From Phyllobacterium calauticae (GTDB lineage: Bacteria; Pseudomonadota; Alphaproteobacteria; Rhizobiales; Rhizobiaceae): DNA of 64,000 nt. Each line of letters opens with the position of its first letter. Position 1 is the stretch's first letter. Made by a program: the position numbers and the translations under genes. Below the pieces are notes generated by a model. The model did not search any database. It was given only the letters and a program-made list of their open reading frames with translations, and had not been told where the DNA came from. Location: positions 186,001-250,000 of the forward strand of contig NZ_JAGENB010000005.1 of assembly GCF_019991125.1 (NCBI RefSeq), in the 5' to 3' direction. Positions 1 through 8,629 of the stretch are shown here, in pieces.

Positions 1-1
1 G

Positions 2-580
2 ACGGTCATTTCCAACAATGCGGGCGTTGACGGCATTGGCCTTGGCGTGCTTCTGGAAACCAGGCAGATCCGCAAGATGATCTCGTCCTATGTCGGCGAG
101 AACAAACTGTTCGCCCAGCAATATCTTTCCGGCGAACTGGAGCTGGAATTCAATCCGCAGGGCACGCTGGCCGAACGCATCCGCGCCGGTGGCGCAGGTA
201 TTCCGGCGTTCTTCACCAAGACCGGCGTTGGCACCATCATTGCCGACGGCAAGGACGTGCGCGAGTTCGATGGCGAGTCCTATGTGATGGAACGCGGCCT
301 GTTTGCCGACCTGTCCATCGTTCACGCCTTCAAGGGCGATACCGAAGGCAACCTCGTCTATCGCAAGACCGCCCGCAATTTCAATCCGATCATGGCGACA
401 GCCGCCAAGGTGACGATTGCCGAAGTGGAAAACCTGGTCGATGCCGGCAAGATCGATGGCGACCATGTCCACACGCCGGGCATTTTCGTCAAGCGCATCG
501 TGCATGTGCCGAACCCTGTCAAACATATCGAACAACGGACGACCCGTCCGCGTCTTGTCGCTGCAAGCGAGGTGAACTGA
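2..580 (+). CDS. scoA: 3-oxoacid CoA-transferase subunit A (3' part; gene begins before the window)
   Basis: This is the C-terminal 192 residues of the alpha subunit of succinyl-CoA:3-ketoacid CoA-transferase. With subunit B it moves CoA from succinyl-CoA to acetoacetate in ketone-body and polyhydroxybutyrate use. The frame is open from base 2 ([11 protein letters not shown]), which matches the family interior, so the GTG at 47 is not the real start. The glycine-rich [13 protein letters not shown] stretch and the closing RTTRPR segment are family hallmarks. The stop lies one base before the scoB start, so the two subunits are translationally linked. Function is assigned from family resemblance. 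Confidence 0.93.
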   Translation, partial: TVISNNAGVDGIGLGVLLETRQIRKMISSYVGENKLFAQQYLSGELELEFNPQGTLAERIRAGGAGIPAFFTKTGVGTIIADGKDVREFDGESYVMERGLFADLSIVHAFKGDTEGNLVYRKTARNFNPIMATAAKVTIAEVENLVDAGKIDGDHVHTPGIFVKRIVHVPNPVKHIEQRTTRPRLVAASEVN

Positions 581-581
581 G

Positions 582-1223
582 ATGGCCTGGACACGTGATC
601 AGATGGCCGAACGGGCCGCGAAAGAACTGCAGGACGGTTTCTACGTCAATCTCGGCATCGGTATTCCAACCCTTGTCGCCAACTACATCCCGACCGGCAT
701 GAGCGTTCAGCTGCAGAGCGAGAACGGCATGCTCGGCATGGGCCCGTTCCCCTATGAGGGCGAGGAAGATGCCGACCTCATCAATGCGGGCAAGCAGACG
801 ATTACCGAACTGCCGACAACCAGCTATTTCTCCGGGGCCGACAGTTTCGGCATGATCCGCGGCGGGCACATCGACCTGTCGATCCTTGGTGCCATGCAGG
901 TGGCGCGCAATGGCGATCTGGCCAACTGGATGGTTCCGGGCAAGATGGTCAAGGGCATGGGCGGCGCCATGGACCTGGTGGCTGGTGTCAAGAAGGTCGT
1001 CGTTGTCATGGAGCATGAGGCCAAGGGCGAAGCCAAGCTTCTGGAAGCGTGCACGCTTCCGCTCACGGGACAGCGCGTCACCGATCTCGTCATCACCGAT
1101 CTTGGCGTCTTCACGATCGAGCGGCGCGGTGAACCGAAGATGACGCTCATCGAGATAGCGCCCGGCGTTACCGTGGACGAAATCAAGGCAAAGACACAGG
1201 CGGCATTCGACGTCGCCCTGTAA
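582..1223 (+). CDS. scoB: 3-oxoacid CoA-transferase subunit B
   Basis: This 213-residue beta subunit is full length for the family. It carries the SENG motif with Glu47, the residue that forms the glutamyl-CoA thioester in class I CoA-transferases. The ATG follows the scoA stop by one base, and GAGGTGAACTGAG just upstream supplies a ribosome binding site inside the end of scoA. The subunits form a cytoplasmic A2B2-type enzyme that activates acetoacetate. A strong hairpin terminator follows the stop, closing a scoAB operon. No close alternative is likely. Confidence 0.95.
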   Translation: MAWTRDQMAERAAKELQDGFYVNLGIGIPTLVANYIPTGMSVQLQSENGMLGMGPFPYEGEEDADLINAGKQTITELPTTSYFSGADSFGMIRGGHIDLSILGAMQVARNGDLANWMVPGKMVKGMGGAMDLVAGVKKVVVVMEHEAKGEAKLLEACTLPLTGQRVTDLVITDLGVFTIERRGEPKMTLIEIAPGVTVDEIKAKTQAAFDVAL

Positions 1224-1240
1224 GATATTTTACGTGCCAT

Positions 1241-1283
1241 GCGAGCCGGCAGAGTGTGATCCTCTGCCGGCTCGCTGCGTTTT
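1241..1283 (+). terminator. Rho-independent terminator after scoAB
   Basis: A perfect 14-bp inverted repeat (1241-1254 with 1262-1275, seven-base loop) is followed by a run of four T at 1280-1283. The bases from 1284 to 1502 hold only a small GACCGCC/GGCGGTC hairpin (1380-1399) and no supported gene. Confidence 0.85.
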
Positions 1284-1502
1284 GGCGGGGGCGCGGCCAT
1301 TTTACCCCGTTTTATCGGCAATTGGTCTGCAATGCTGACGCAATCTCGTCCTGCGATGATCAGGGCCAGGATGAATGACGACCGCCCGTGCAGGCGGTCA
1401 ATAGTAAAAAGGCCATCGCATTGAAGTCTGTTTTTTGTGCGCTTATCTCACCCGAAGCGCTTTGGCGTATCATGCAACCGATCAAGCGAATGGCGTAACG
1501 GC

Positions 1503-2762
1503 GTGGATTCCTCAACAAACCAACCCGATCTGAGCAAGACTCTTGCTTCCATTGTGGACAATAAGAGCCGGCGGAACGTCTTTCGCAGGCATCCCTTTCT
1601 GTTTGGCGGCGGGCTTCTCGTCATCCTGGCTTTGGCGGCGGTGAGCTGGTTTTCGCGCGGGACCCACTATGACTACACCCAGAAGCCGCTGACCCGGGGC
1701 ACGCTTTCCATCACCGTATCGGCGACCGGAACCGTTCAGCCGACCGAACAGGTGGATGTGTCCAGCGAGCTCTCCGGCACCGTGCGCACCGTTCTGGTCG
1801 ACTACAACAGTTTTGTCGCCAAGGGCGACGTGCTGGCAACACTGGATATCGACACGATCAGGACCAACATCGAAAGCTCGAAGTCAAAACTTCTGGCATC
1901 GCGTGCGCGGGTCGTGCAGTCGCAGGCGACGCTTGAGGCCAAGAAGAACGCGTTCGAGCGCATGACATCGCTGCAGGACAGCAAGGTTTCGTCGGTACGC
2001 GAGCTGGATGTGGCCAAGTCGGAATATGACTCGGCCGTCGCCGCGCTCGACGTCGCCAATGCGGAGGTAGCCGTTTCGGAAGCGGAACTGCAGGTGAACG
2101 AGACCTCCCTGCGCAAATCCAAGATCGTTTCGCCGATCGACGGCGTCGTGCTCAGCCGCTCGGTCGATCCGGGGGCGACGGTGGCTGCCGCGTTTCAGGC
2201 GCCCGTGCTGTTCAAGCTCGCCGGCAACCTGAAGAAGATGCAGCTGCAGGTCAATGTCGACGAAGCCGATGTCGGTCTGGTCAAGCCGCAGCAGGACGCA
2301 ACCTTCAACGTGGATGCCTATCCGGACCGGACATTCCCGGCAAAGATCGTCAATATCCGGTTCCAGCCGGAAACCGTATCGAATGTCGTGACCTACAAGG
2401 CGATGCTGGCCGTCGAGAATGATGATCTTGCCCTGCGTCCCGGCATGACGGCGACAGCCTATGTCAAGGTCAGGGAGGTCAAGGATGCCCTGCTGGTGCC
2501 GAATGCGGCCCTGCGTTTTGCGCCGCCCAACGCGCCGGCGAAAACCGAGGCAGCCGAAAGTCCCGAGCAGACGGCAAGCATCCCCGACACGGTGAAGAAG
2601 GAAGCCGGTGTGCAGCGGTCCGTCTGGGTGCTTCGTGCCGGCAAGCCGGAAAAAATCGAGGTACGCGCCGGGGCGACGGACGGGCGCAACACCATCGTGC
2701 TCTCGGGCGGCGTCAAGGAAGGCGACGAGGTCATCGTGGCAGCGAGCACGCCGCCCAAATGA
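1503..2762 (+). CDS. macA: MacA-like periplasmic adaptor (HlyD family efflux subunit)
   Basis: This is a 419-residue membrane-fusion protein of a tripartite ABC exporter. It has a short cytoplasmic N-terminus, one transmembrane helix (about residues 34-51, FLFGGGLLVILALAAVSWF), a biotinyl-lipoyl half motif, and a long coiled-coil hairpin rich in alternating Ala/Ser/Glu. A beta-barrel domain and a C-terminal membrane-proximal domain follow. An in-frame GTG at 1437 would add 22 residues that do not look coding, so I prefer the GTG at 1503, although neither has a clear Shine-Dalgarno. The stop overlaps the ATPase start by 4 bp. It would bridge the permease and an outer-membrane TolC-like channel, for which no gene is visible here. 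The substrate is unknown, and macrolide export is not implied. Confidence 0.85.
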   Translation: MDSSTNQPDLSKTLASIVDNKSRRNVFRRHPFLFGGGLLVILALAAVSWFSRGTHYDYTQKPLTRGTLSITVSATGTVQPTEQVDVSSELSGTVRTVLVDYNSFVAKGDVLATLDIDTIRTNIESSKSKLLASRARVVQSQATLEAKKNAFERMTSLQDSKVSSVRELDVAKSEYDSAVAALDVANAEVAVSEAELQVNETSLRKSKIVSPIDGVVLSRSVDPGATVAAAFQAPVLFKLAGNLKKMQLQVNVDEADVGLVKPQQDATFNVDAYPDRTFPAKIVNIRFQPETVSNVVTYKAMLAVENDDLALRPGMTATAYVKVREVKDALLVPNAALRFAPPNAPAKTEAAESPEQTASIPDTVKKEAGVQRSVWVLRAGKPEKIEVRAGATDGRNTIVLSGGVKEGDEVIVAASTPPK

Positions 2763-3478
2763 CCATCCAGTCCGTGCAAAAAGCCGTGCCGCTGATCGAA
2801 TTCCGCCGGATCACCAAGAGTTATGGAGCGGGCGAGGCGGCGGTCCACGCCCTGGCCGGAGTGGACTTTGCCATCGAACGGGGCGATTTCGTTGCCATCA
2901 TGGGGCCGTCGGGTTCCGGCAAGTCGACGGCGATGAACCTGATCGGCTGTCTCGACCGGCCAAGCACCGGGCAGTATCTGTTCGGCGGCACCGGCATCGA
3001 CCAGCTCGACCGGCATCAGCAGACGACGCTGCGGCGCGAATTGCTGGGATTCGTCTTCCAGGGGTTCAATCTCCTGCGCCGCACATCCGCCGTGGAGAAT
3101 GTGGAGCTGCCCCTCATCTATCGCGGCATGGGCGCTGCGGAGCGGCGCAAGCGCGCACTGGAAGCATTGCGGCAGGTGGGGCTGGCGGCACGCGCCAATC
3201 ATGTCCCTTCGGAATTGTCGGGCGGCCAGCAGCAGCGTGTGGCGATTGCCCGCGCCATCGTCACCAACCCGCAGGTTCTGCTCGCCGACGAGCCGACCGG
3301 CAATCTCGACACGAAGACGAGTGCCGAGATCATGGAACTGATCTCCGGCTTTAACCGCGACAACGGCATCACCGTGATCATGGTCACGCACGAGCCGGAT
3401 ATCGCCGCCTATGCCAAGCGCATCATCCGCTTTGTCGATGGTCACATCCAGAGCGACGAACGCAGACAGGATATATAA
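2759..3478 (+). CDS. macB: MacB-type ABC transporter ATP-binding protein
   Basis: This 239-residue ATPase belongs to the LolD/MacB class. Walker A is GPSGSGKS (residues 49-56), the Q-loop lies near 101, the signature is LSGGQQQR (153-160) and Walker B is VLLADEP (173-179). E. coli MacB carries ATPase and permease in one chain, whereas here they are separate genes (this one and the one at 3481). It powers conformational change rather than classical import. The ATGA overlap with the adaptor and the two-base gap to the permease mark a tight three-gene operon. Confidence 0.9.
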   Translation: MTIQSVQKAVPLIEFRRITKSYGAGEAAVHALAGVDFAIERGDFVAIMGPSGSGKSTAMNLIGCLDRPSTGQYLFGGTGIDQLDRHQQTTLRRELLGFVFQGFNLLRRTSAVENVELPLIYRGMGAAERRKRALEALRQVGLAARANHVPSELSGGQQQRVAIARAIVTNPQVLLADEPTGNLDTKTSAEIMELISGFNRDNGITVIMVTHEPDIAAYAKRIIRFVDGHIQSDERRQDI

Positions 3479-3480
3479 CC

Positions 3481-4680
3481 ATGCTGCTTGAAGCGTTCCG
3501 GTTGGCACTGCACTCCATGTCGCGCAACATGATGCGCTCCTTCCTGACGATGCTGGGCATTGTCATCGGCGTCGGCGCGGTGATCGCCATGGTCACCGTC
3601 GGCAATGGCACGCGCCAGAGAGTGACCGGCGAAATCTCCAAGCTCGGCACCAATCTGCTGTTCGTATCGCCCGGCAATCCGGAGCGCCGGTCGACCCTGC
3701 CGCCGCGCACATTCGATATCCGGGATGTCGATGCGATCCGCGACCAGGTGCCGGGCGTGGCCGCTGTGGCACCGCTCGGCCAGGTCTCGGGCACCGCCAT
3801 CCGCGAGGGCAACAGCCGGACGGCATCGATCGTCGGTTCCACCAACGATTACTTCACCACCATGAACTGGCAGCTTGCCACGGGCCGCAATTTTCTGGAA
3901 TCGGAGGAGCGCAGCGGCCGCTCCGTCTGCATCATCGGTGCGACGGTGCAAAGGGTCCTGTTCGGCAACAGCATTCCGGACGGCGAGCGCATCCGCGTCA
4001 ACCGCATTTCTTGCGAAGTCATCGGTACGCTGGTCTCCAAGGGCAAGGCAATCGACGGGCAGGATCAGGACAATATGGTCCTCATCCCATTCCGCATGTT
4101 CCAGCGGCGTATTGCCGGTTCGACCGATGTCTCCCTGATAACGGTTTCGGCCAGGGATGGGGCAACGGCACCGGTCAAGACAGCGCTTGAGGACCTGTTC
4201 AAGGAACGCCGCAAAATCCGCCAGTCGGGCGACCGGGATTTCGAGGTGACCGATCTCAGCCAGATTCTTGGCATCGTTTCCATGACCACCGTGATCCTGA
4301 CCGGGCTCCTGTCGTCCATCGCTGCGGTCAGCCTGCTCGTCGGCGGCATCGGCATCATGAACATCATGCTGGTCTCCGTCACCGAGCGCACCCGCGAGAT
4401 CGGCGTGCGCCTGGCCATCGGTGCCACGGAAGGGCAGGTGCTGACGCAGTTTCTGGTCGAGGCCATCGTGCTTTGCCTGTTCGGCGGCCTGATCGGCACG
4501 GTTATCGGCCTGGCGCTTGCCTTTACCGCGGTGACATTGATGGGGGTGCCGTTCGTCTTCGATCCGTCGATCGTCCTCATCGCCTTCGGCTTCTCTGCTC
4601 TTATCGGCGTGGTGTTCGGCTATTTCCCGGCACGCCGTGCCGCGCGGATGAATCCCATCGACGCACTGCGCTATGAGTAG
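3481..4680 (+). CDS. MacB-type ABC transporter permease (FtsX domain)
   Basis: This 399-residue membrane subunit has the MacB fold. A first transmembrane helix (about 20-45) is followed by a large periplasmic MacB-PCD domain (about 50-265), then three helices near 270-300, 325-350 and 360-380. The C-terminal FtsX region has the conserved ERTREIGVRLAIGA segment and ends in the typical PARRAARMNPIDALRYE tail. It partners with the preceding ATPase and adaptor. No regulator is adjacent, and the exported compound cannot be inferred from the sequence. Confidence 0.9.
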   Translation: MLLEAFRLALHSMSRNMMRSFLTMLGIVIGVGAVIAMVTVGNGTRQRVTGEISKLGTNLLFVSPGNPERRSTLPPRTFDIRDVDAIRDQVPGVAAVAPLGQVSGTAIREGNSRTASIVGSTNDYFTTMNWQLATGRNFLESEERSGRSVCIIGATVQRVLFGNSIPDGERIRVNRISCEVIGTLVSKGKAIDGQDQDNMVLIPFRMFQRRIAGSTDVSLITVSARDGATAPVKTALEDLFKERRKIRQSGDRDFEVTDLSQILGIVSMTTVILTGLLSSIAAVSLLVGGIGIMNIMLVSVTERTREIGVRLAIGATEGQVLTQFLVEAIVLCLFGGLIGTVIGLALAFTAVTLMGVPFVFDPSIVLIAFGFSALIGVVFGYFPARRAARMNPIDALRYE

Positions 4681-4889
4681 CACCGGTAGCCCTGCGTCCT
4701 GTTTGAGCAGGCAAGCCCCCTGGACAGAACGGAGAGAAAACAGTCTTGGCGGGCAGGGACTGATGGGCGGGATCCCTGCAAGTGCCTTGACCATTCTCTC
4801 TCCGAACAGTGCCCATGATGGATAGGCACTTCTACGCCGCAGGCGCGTGGACGGGACTGAAATCCGCGGCGCTGCGGAGTGCGGTCGGA

Positions 4890-4925
4890 CATGATCCCGG
4901 CGGCCTTTGCGCCACCGGGATCATG
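4890..4925 (-). terminator. Hairpin after the outer-membrane protein gene
   Basis: A CATGATCCCGG / CCGGGATCATG stem with G-U extension and a short loop lies immediately downstream of the omp stop codon at 4934. There is no T run in either direction, so it may stabilise the transcript end rather than terminate alone. The bases 4681-4889 contain no supported gene. Confidence 0.55.
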
Positions 4926-4933
4926 CGTCGTCG

Positions 4934-5566
4934 TCAGAACCGGTAGTTGAGACCGGCTTTAAGCTCATGACTGCCAATGTCGGTCTCGCTGCGGCCGAGA
5001 GCCGACGTTGCCTTCACATTGGGCGTGTGGATGTAGTTGTATTCAATCTTGGCCGACAGGCCGCCGGCAAAGGCCTGTTCAACGCCGGCGCCGACGAGAT
5101 AACCGGTCTTCCAGCCGCTGGTGTCGCGCACCTTGTCGCCGGAATCGAATTTGGTCATGGCCACGCCGGCCGTTCCGAAGACAAGCGTCTGGTTGAAGGT
5201 CAGGCCCGCCTTGGCCTTGGCGGCGGCGCGCCATTTTTCTTCGACCTTGCCGCCAAGGACCTTGTGCTCGGCACCGCCGAGATAGGAGCCTTCCACTTCG
5301 GCACCGAGGACAGCCGGTCCCATCTGGTAGTTGTAGCCGCCCTGGATGCCGCCGCTCCAGCCGTTTCTGTCGGCGAAGGGGTTGGGAAACTTGGTAAAGG
5401 CGGTTCCGCCATGGGCGCCGATATACGCGCCGCTCCACTGGGAGGCGGGCGGATCACTATAGGCCGGTGCGGAATTGTAGAGATCGGCGGCCATCGCCGT
5501 CCCGGTTGATAAGGCCGCCAGCGCAAACACGCCGGCGAGCAAGACAGTCTTTCTCTGAGAGGACAT
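4934..5566 (-). CDS. Outer-membrane beta-barrel protein (Omp25/31-like, porin family)
   Basis: This 210-residue precursor has a signal peptide of about 25 residues that ends at AMA before ADLYNS. It is followed by an eight-strand barrel pattern of alternating hydrophobic and aromatic residues with WSGAYIGAHGG, GGIQGGYNYQ and a final GLNYRF. The terminal Phe is the classic outer-membrane assembly signal. It resembles the small surface proteins of Brucella and rhizobia (Omp25, Omp31, RopB group). The ATG at 5566 has GGAG eight bases upstream, whereas the ATG at 5572 is too close to it. A long, structured upstream region suggests post-transcriptional or multi-input control. Confidence 0.85.
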   Translation of the reverse strand: MSSQRKTVLLAGVFALAALSTGTAMAADLYNSAPAYSDPPASQWSGAYIGAHGGTAFTKFPNPFADRNGWSGGIQGGYNYQMGPAVLGAEVEGSYLGGAEHKVLGGKVEEKWRAAAKAKAGLTFNQTLVFGTAGVAMTKFDSGDKVRDTSGWKTGYLVGAGVEQAFAGGLSAKIEYNYIHTPNVKATSALGRSETDIGSHELKAGLNYRF

Positions 5567-5994
5567 TCGCATTACTCCAAACATACAAGCGCATGATCCA
5601 CCGAACTGTCCGGCGACATGTTGATGCGCGGGTTCAACTCCTGAGAGCCTGATACACTTGGGTTGATCACGCTCTGGTACAGATGTCTTCCGGCGCGATG
5701 ATCGCCCGATCCATGAAATGGCCACCGAAACTGACGCAAAACCCCTGCAATCGACCACCCCACTTCCGGCAATACCTATTGCGCCGGAAGACATGGTTTA
5801 TTTTGCAATTGAAGATTGCATCCACATTGCACAGAACGGGAAAATGAGAAATTTTATTATATATTTCAATAATTTATAGCGTTTTTGTTTACGATTTCTT
5901 AAGCAAAAAAGGCATTCGGCGTGTCAGACGCTGTTCGCCGGCATGCCGCAAGGCGCGCCCTGTGCCTGGCGCCGCCGCGATCCCCCGGAAGGGT
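5567..5994. other. Structured non-coding region upstream of the omp gene
   Basis: This stretch of about 430 bases has no supported gene. It holds a 14-bp perfect inverted repeat (5683-5696 and 5781-5794), a third partial copy of its core (CTTCCGGC, 5763-5770), and a GATCG/CGATC dyad between the arms. It also holds a TGCAAT/ATTGCA inverted repeat (5804-5820), another ATTGCA at 5826-5831, and an AT-rich stretch (about 5795-5905) suitable for a promoter reading toward the omp gene. The arrangement fits a long 5' leader or regulatory region, which is an inference. Confidence 0.5.
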
Positions 5995-6180
5995 TTAACG
6001 GGTCTTTTCCACCACGCAGACCGGACCCCGCTCCGGGTGGCGCGAATCCGTGTCGACGCAGGTCGCATCATACCGGAACGTATCGTAGTAGACACCGCCT
6101 GCGCATCCCGTCAGCAGGGGAAGGCCTGCGGCCAGCGTCAAAAATACCGGTTTGAAATATTTCAGGGGGTGATGGTTCAT
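5995..6180 (-). CDS. Small lipoprotein, function unknown
   Basis: This 61-residue predicted lipoprotein has a basic N-terminus (NHHPLKYFK), a hydrophobic core (PVFLTLAAGLPL) and a lipobox LTGC with Cys26 as the modified residue. The mature chain of 36 residues has one further Cys pair (Cys42 and Cys55 region) and ends VCVVEKTR. GGCGGA precedes the ATG. I do not recognise a family. It stands alone between the omp upstream region and a small HTH gene. The clear lipobox and start context support a real gene, while its role is unknown. Confidence 0.6.
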   Translation of the reverse strand: MNHHPLKYFKPVFLTLAAGLPLLTGCAGGVYYDTFRYDATCVDTDSRHPERGPVCVVEKTR

Positions 6181-6445
6181 TTCCGCCGCATCTTTCCTAT
6201 ATATAGCCTGTCACAAGTGACACAGTGGCGTAACAATCCACTGATATTCTTTAGGAATTGGTCGAGTTAACATTCCGCGAATTACAGTATTCTACTGACA
6301 TCTGGTGCCTAAATAAGGCATGTTCGGACGGAGCTTTGCGATCACGTTTTTGGTGATCGCTGATAAAAGGCTTGATCGAAGACGATGGACGTATAAGTTC
6401 TGCCTTCCGATTTGTTAACCAACCATTCACGTTAGGAGCAAAGCG

Positions 6446-6712
6446 ATGAGCACAACCGTCGGCGACTATTCATTGCCAGAAGCCATTTCCACGGCGATAG
6501 CCAATGGTACAAACATTGTTAGGGCGTTCCGCGAACAATTCGGATATTCCGTAGAGGATTTGGCCGTTGCGTGCGGTCTTACAACCCTTGAAATTGATAC
6601 AATTGAAAGCGGGCAGAATTCCGACCCGACGAAATTGGAACGCATTGCCCATGCCCTCGGGCTGCCGGCAAATGCCATGACGCCTGACGTCTCAAAACGT
6701 CTAAGCGCATGA
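6446..6712 (+). CDS. Small XRE-family HTH protein
   Basis: This 88-residue protein has a helix-turn-helix of the Cro/C1 type over about residues 25-75 (FREQFGYSVEDLAVACGLTT, then a recognition helix and KLERIAHALGLP). AGGAG lies eight bases before the ATG. No second domain is present, so it is a bare DNA-binding module. It is monocistronic and closes with a strong terminator. It is not next to a toxin-like gene, so an antitoxin role is not supported. It could regulate itself or distant targets. It is slightly lower in GC than its neighbours. Confidence 0.75.
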   Translation: MSTTVGDYSLPEAISTAIANGTNIVRAFREQFGYSVEDLAVACGLTTLEIDTIESGQNSDPTKLERIAHALGLPANAMTPDVSKRLSA

Positions 6713-6740
6713 AATAATTGATTTTTTAAATCAAAAAATC

Positions 6741-6784
6741 CAAAAGACTGCCAGAGCCAAATCCCAACTCTGGCAGTCTTTTGA
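6741..6784. terminator. Bidirectional terminator between the HTH gene and the hydrolase gene
   Basis: A perfect 15-bp stem (6742-6756 with 6768-6782) encloses an 11-base loop. It has an A run on one side and TTTT on the other, so it can act on both converging transcripts. Confidence 0.9.
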
Positions 6785-6801
6785 TTCTGGTGATTGCCTG
6801 C

Positions 6802-7626
6802 CTACAGGCAGAGCAGCGTACGCGTCAGCGGGTGCTCGCCATCGGCCAGACCGTCAATCACATCGAAATGATGCTTTCCCGCCTCTTCCACCACATCCGC
6901 GTGACACTCGAAGCCTGACCAGATATTGGCCAACAGTGTGCTCTGGCGTACGAATTCCGGCCGTTCCGCGCCGCCGACCCAGGCTGTCACATCAATGCCT
7001 TCCTGCGGTTCGAGCAGGGCAGGGCTCTCCAGCCGCGCCTCGACAGCATCGAGATGAAACGTTTCATTCATCCGCGTCTTCATCAGGGGACGCAGGTCGC
7101 CGAGCGCCGATATGGGCACCGTTTTGCGGATGCGATGGCGAATCGGCTGCCCGAGCGGCGAGGTGGACGACACCATCCGCGCGACGAGATGCCCGCCCGC
7201 CGAATGGCCCGTCAGGTGAACCGGTCCGGGGACTTCTCCCGCGGCATGGGTAATGGCGGTGCCAATCTGCACGGTGATGTCGCTGATGCGGGCCTGCGGG
7301 CACAGCACGTAGGATGGGATGGCGACGGCAAACCCGTGCGTGAGCGGCCCCTTTGCCAGATGCGACCATGCCGACTTGTCGAAACTCATCCAGAATCCGC
7401 CGTGCACGAACACGACGAGGCCCTTCGCCTCACCGCGCGGCATGAAGAGATCGAGGACATTGCGTTCATGCGGACCGTAGCCGATATCGGCCCTCAGCCG
7501 CCCGGCGGTCGTCATTTCCGTGCGAAAGTCCGCGGCAAGCCCCTTCCATCTCGGCGGAAAATCATTTCCCCCGGGGATGTAGGCGCCATTGGAATAGGCG
7601 GCGTCCCAGTCGAATTTCGCGCTCAT
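6802..7626 (-). CDS. Alpha/beta hydrolase, probable arylformamidase (kynurenine formamidase-like)
   Basis: This 274-residue hydrolase has the oxyanion motif HGGFW (75-79), the nucleophile elbow GHSAGG (Ser142) and a late His near 253 in a GKHHFD context. HGGFW/HGGYW with GHSAGG is typical of the Afmid/BNA7 group, which hydrolyses N-formylkynurenine to kynurenine. The start at 7626 has GGGGGAA upstream. It is the last gene of a minus-strand set that follows an importer, while kynureninase and tryptophan dioxygenase lie divergently nearby. It would fill the missing middle step of that pathway. General esterase function is the alternative, so the assignment rests on context plus motif. Confidence 0.7.
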   Translation of the reverse strand: MSAKFDWDAAYSNGAYIPGGNDFPPRWKGLAADFRTEMTTAGRLRADIGYGPHERNVLDLFMPRGEAKGLVVFVHGGFWMSFDKSAWSHLAKGPLTHGFAVAIPSYVLCPQARISDITVQIGTAITHAAGEVPGPVHLTGHSAGGHLVARMVSSTSPLGQPIRHRIRKTVPISALGDLRPLMKTRMNETFHLDAVEARLESPALLEPQEGIDVTAWVGGAERPEFVRQSTLLANIWSGFECHADVVEEAGKHHFDVIDGLADGEHPLTRTLLCL

Positions 7627-7709
7627 GACGGTTCCCCCATCGATGCCGTTGCCCAAGACTATCAGAGGACGAACCCGGCGCAAAATGCCGGGTTCATCAT
7701 GCGGGTTGT

Positions 7710-8624
7710 CTATTCCCGTATCTTTTCGCGAATCTGCGTACCGGAACCCGATTTGCGCAGGTTGGGCAAGGCCAGCATCAGCAGAACGAATGCGCCGGTG
7801 GCGAATTTCAGATCGGCCGGGGCCAGACCAAGCGTCAGGCAGAAGGAAATCAGCTGGTAATAGACGATCGAACCGACCACCGGCGCCATGACCTGGCGCA
7901 GGATGGTTTGCCGTCCGGTGATCGCTTCGCCGATGATCAGCGCCGCAAGCCCGTTGATCAGGATGCCGAAGCCCATGTTGACGTCGACGAAACCTTGCGT
8001 CTGCACCATGATGCTGCCGCCGGTTGCCGAAAGCGCACTGGCAACGCCGACGCCCATGATGGTGGCGATGCCGACATTGATGCCCTGTGCCTCGGCCATG
8101 TCAGGGCTTGCGCCGACGGCGCGCATCGACGTGCCCTTTTCCGACATGAAGAAATACAGCATCAGGCCGACAACCAGGGCAATCAGGGCGCCGACGATCA
8201 GGATTTTCACCCATGAAACATTGGCAGAAGGACCCGCAAGAATGGTGAAGACCGTGTCATAGGTGAAGAGCGGAATGTTTGTGCGGCCCATGATGCGCAG
8301 GTTGATGCTGTAGAGCATCGTCATGACCAGGATGCCGGCGAGCAGCGTGTTGATCTTGAAGCGCAAATGGATGAATGCCGTGGTGCAGCCGGCGAGAAAG
8401 CCGCAGACAAGCGCGACACCGCAGGCCAGAAACGGATTGACGCCCATGCTGATCAGCGTGCCGCAGACGCAGCCGCCGAGCGGGAAGGCGCCTTCCGATG
8501 TCAGATCCGGGAAATTCAGGATGCGGAACGGCAGCATCACGCCGAGCACCACGAAGGCGACGATCAGGCTTTGCGCTATCGTGACGGGAATGAGACCGTA
8601 GAAACTGGTAAGAATGTCCAGCAT
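7710..8624 (-). CDS. ABC transporter permease (branched-chain/CUT2-like; TrpY-type candidate)
   Basis: This 304-residue integral membrane protein has about eight or nine hydrophobic helices and the BPD_transp_2 features GSNTAL-like GASPDMAEAQGINV and the EAITG loop for ATPase contact. The ATG at 8624 sits nine bases after AGGGGAG. An in-frame TTG at 8633 overlaps the upstream stop but is too close to that site. It pairs with the ATPase at 8630 and the binding protein at 9523. Single-permease systems with PF04392 binding proteins include the streptococcal tryptophan importer TrpXYZ, which agrees with the kynurenine genes nearby. Substrate is inferred. Confidence 0.8.
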   Translation of the reverse strand: MLDILTSFYGLIPVTIAQSLIVAFVVLGVMLPFRILNFPDLTSEGAFPLGGCVCGTLISMGVNPFLACGVALVCGFLAGCTTAFIHLRFKINTLLAGILVMTMLYSINLRIMGRTNIPLFTYDTVFTILAGPSANVSWVKILIVGALIALVVGLMLYFFMSEKGTSMRAVGASPDMAEAQGINVGIATIMGVGVASALSATGGSIMVQTQGFVDVNMGFGILINGLAALIIGEAITGRQTILRQVMAPVVGSIVYYQLISFCLTLGLAPADLKFATGAFVLLMLALPNLRKSGSGTQIREKIRE

Positions 8625-8629
8625 GCTGC

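Noticed and set aside
1437-1502. Longer MacA start at GTG 1437
   Set aside because: The extra 22 residues have unlike codon use and no ribosome site, so the GTG at 1503 is preferred.
3442-4794. 450-residue minus-strand open frame
   Set aside because: It is antisense to the MacB permease gene, with His- and Asp-rich low-complexity translation typical of high-GC shadow frames.
6446-6712. Antitoxin of a toxin-antitoxin pair
   Set aside because: No toxin-like partner overlaps or adjoins the HTH gene, and it ends with its own terminator.
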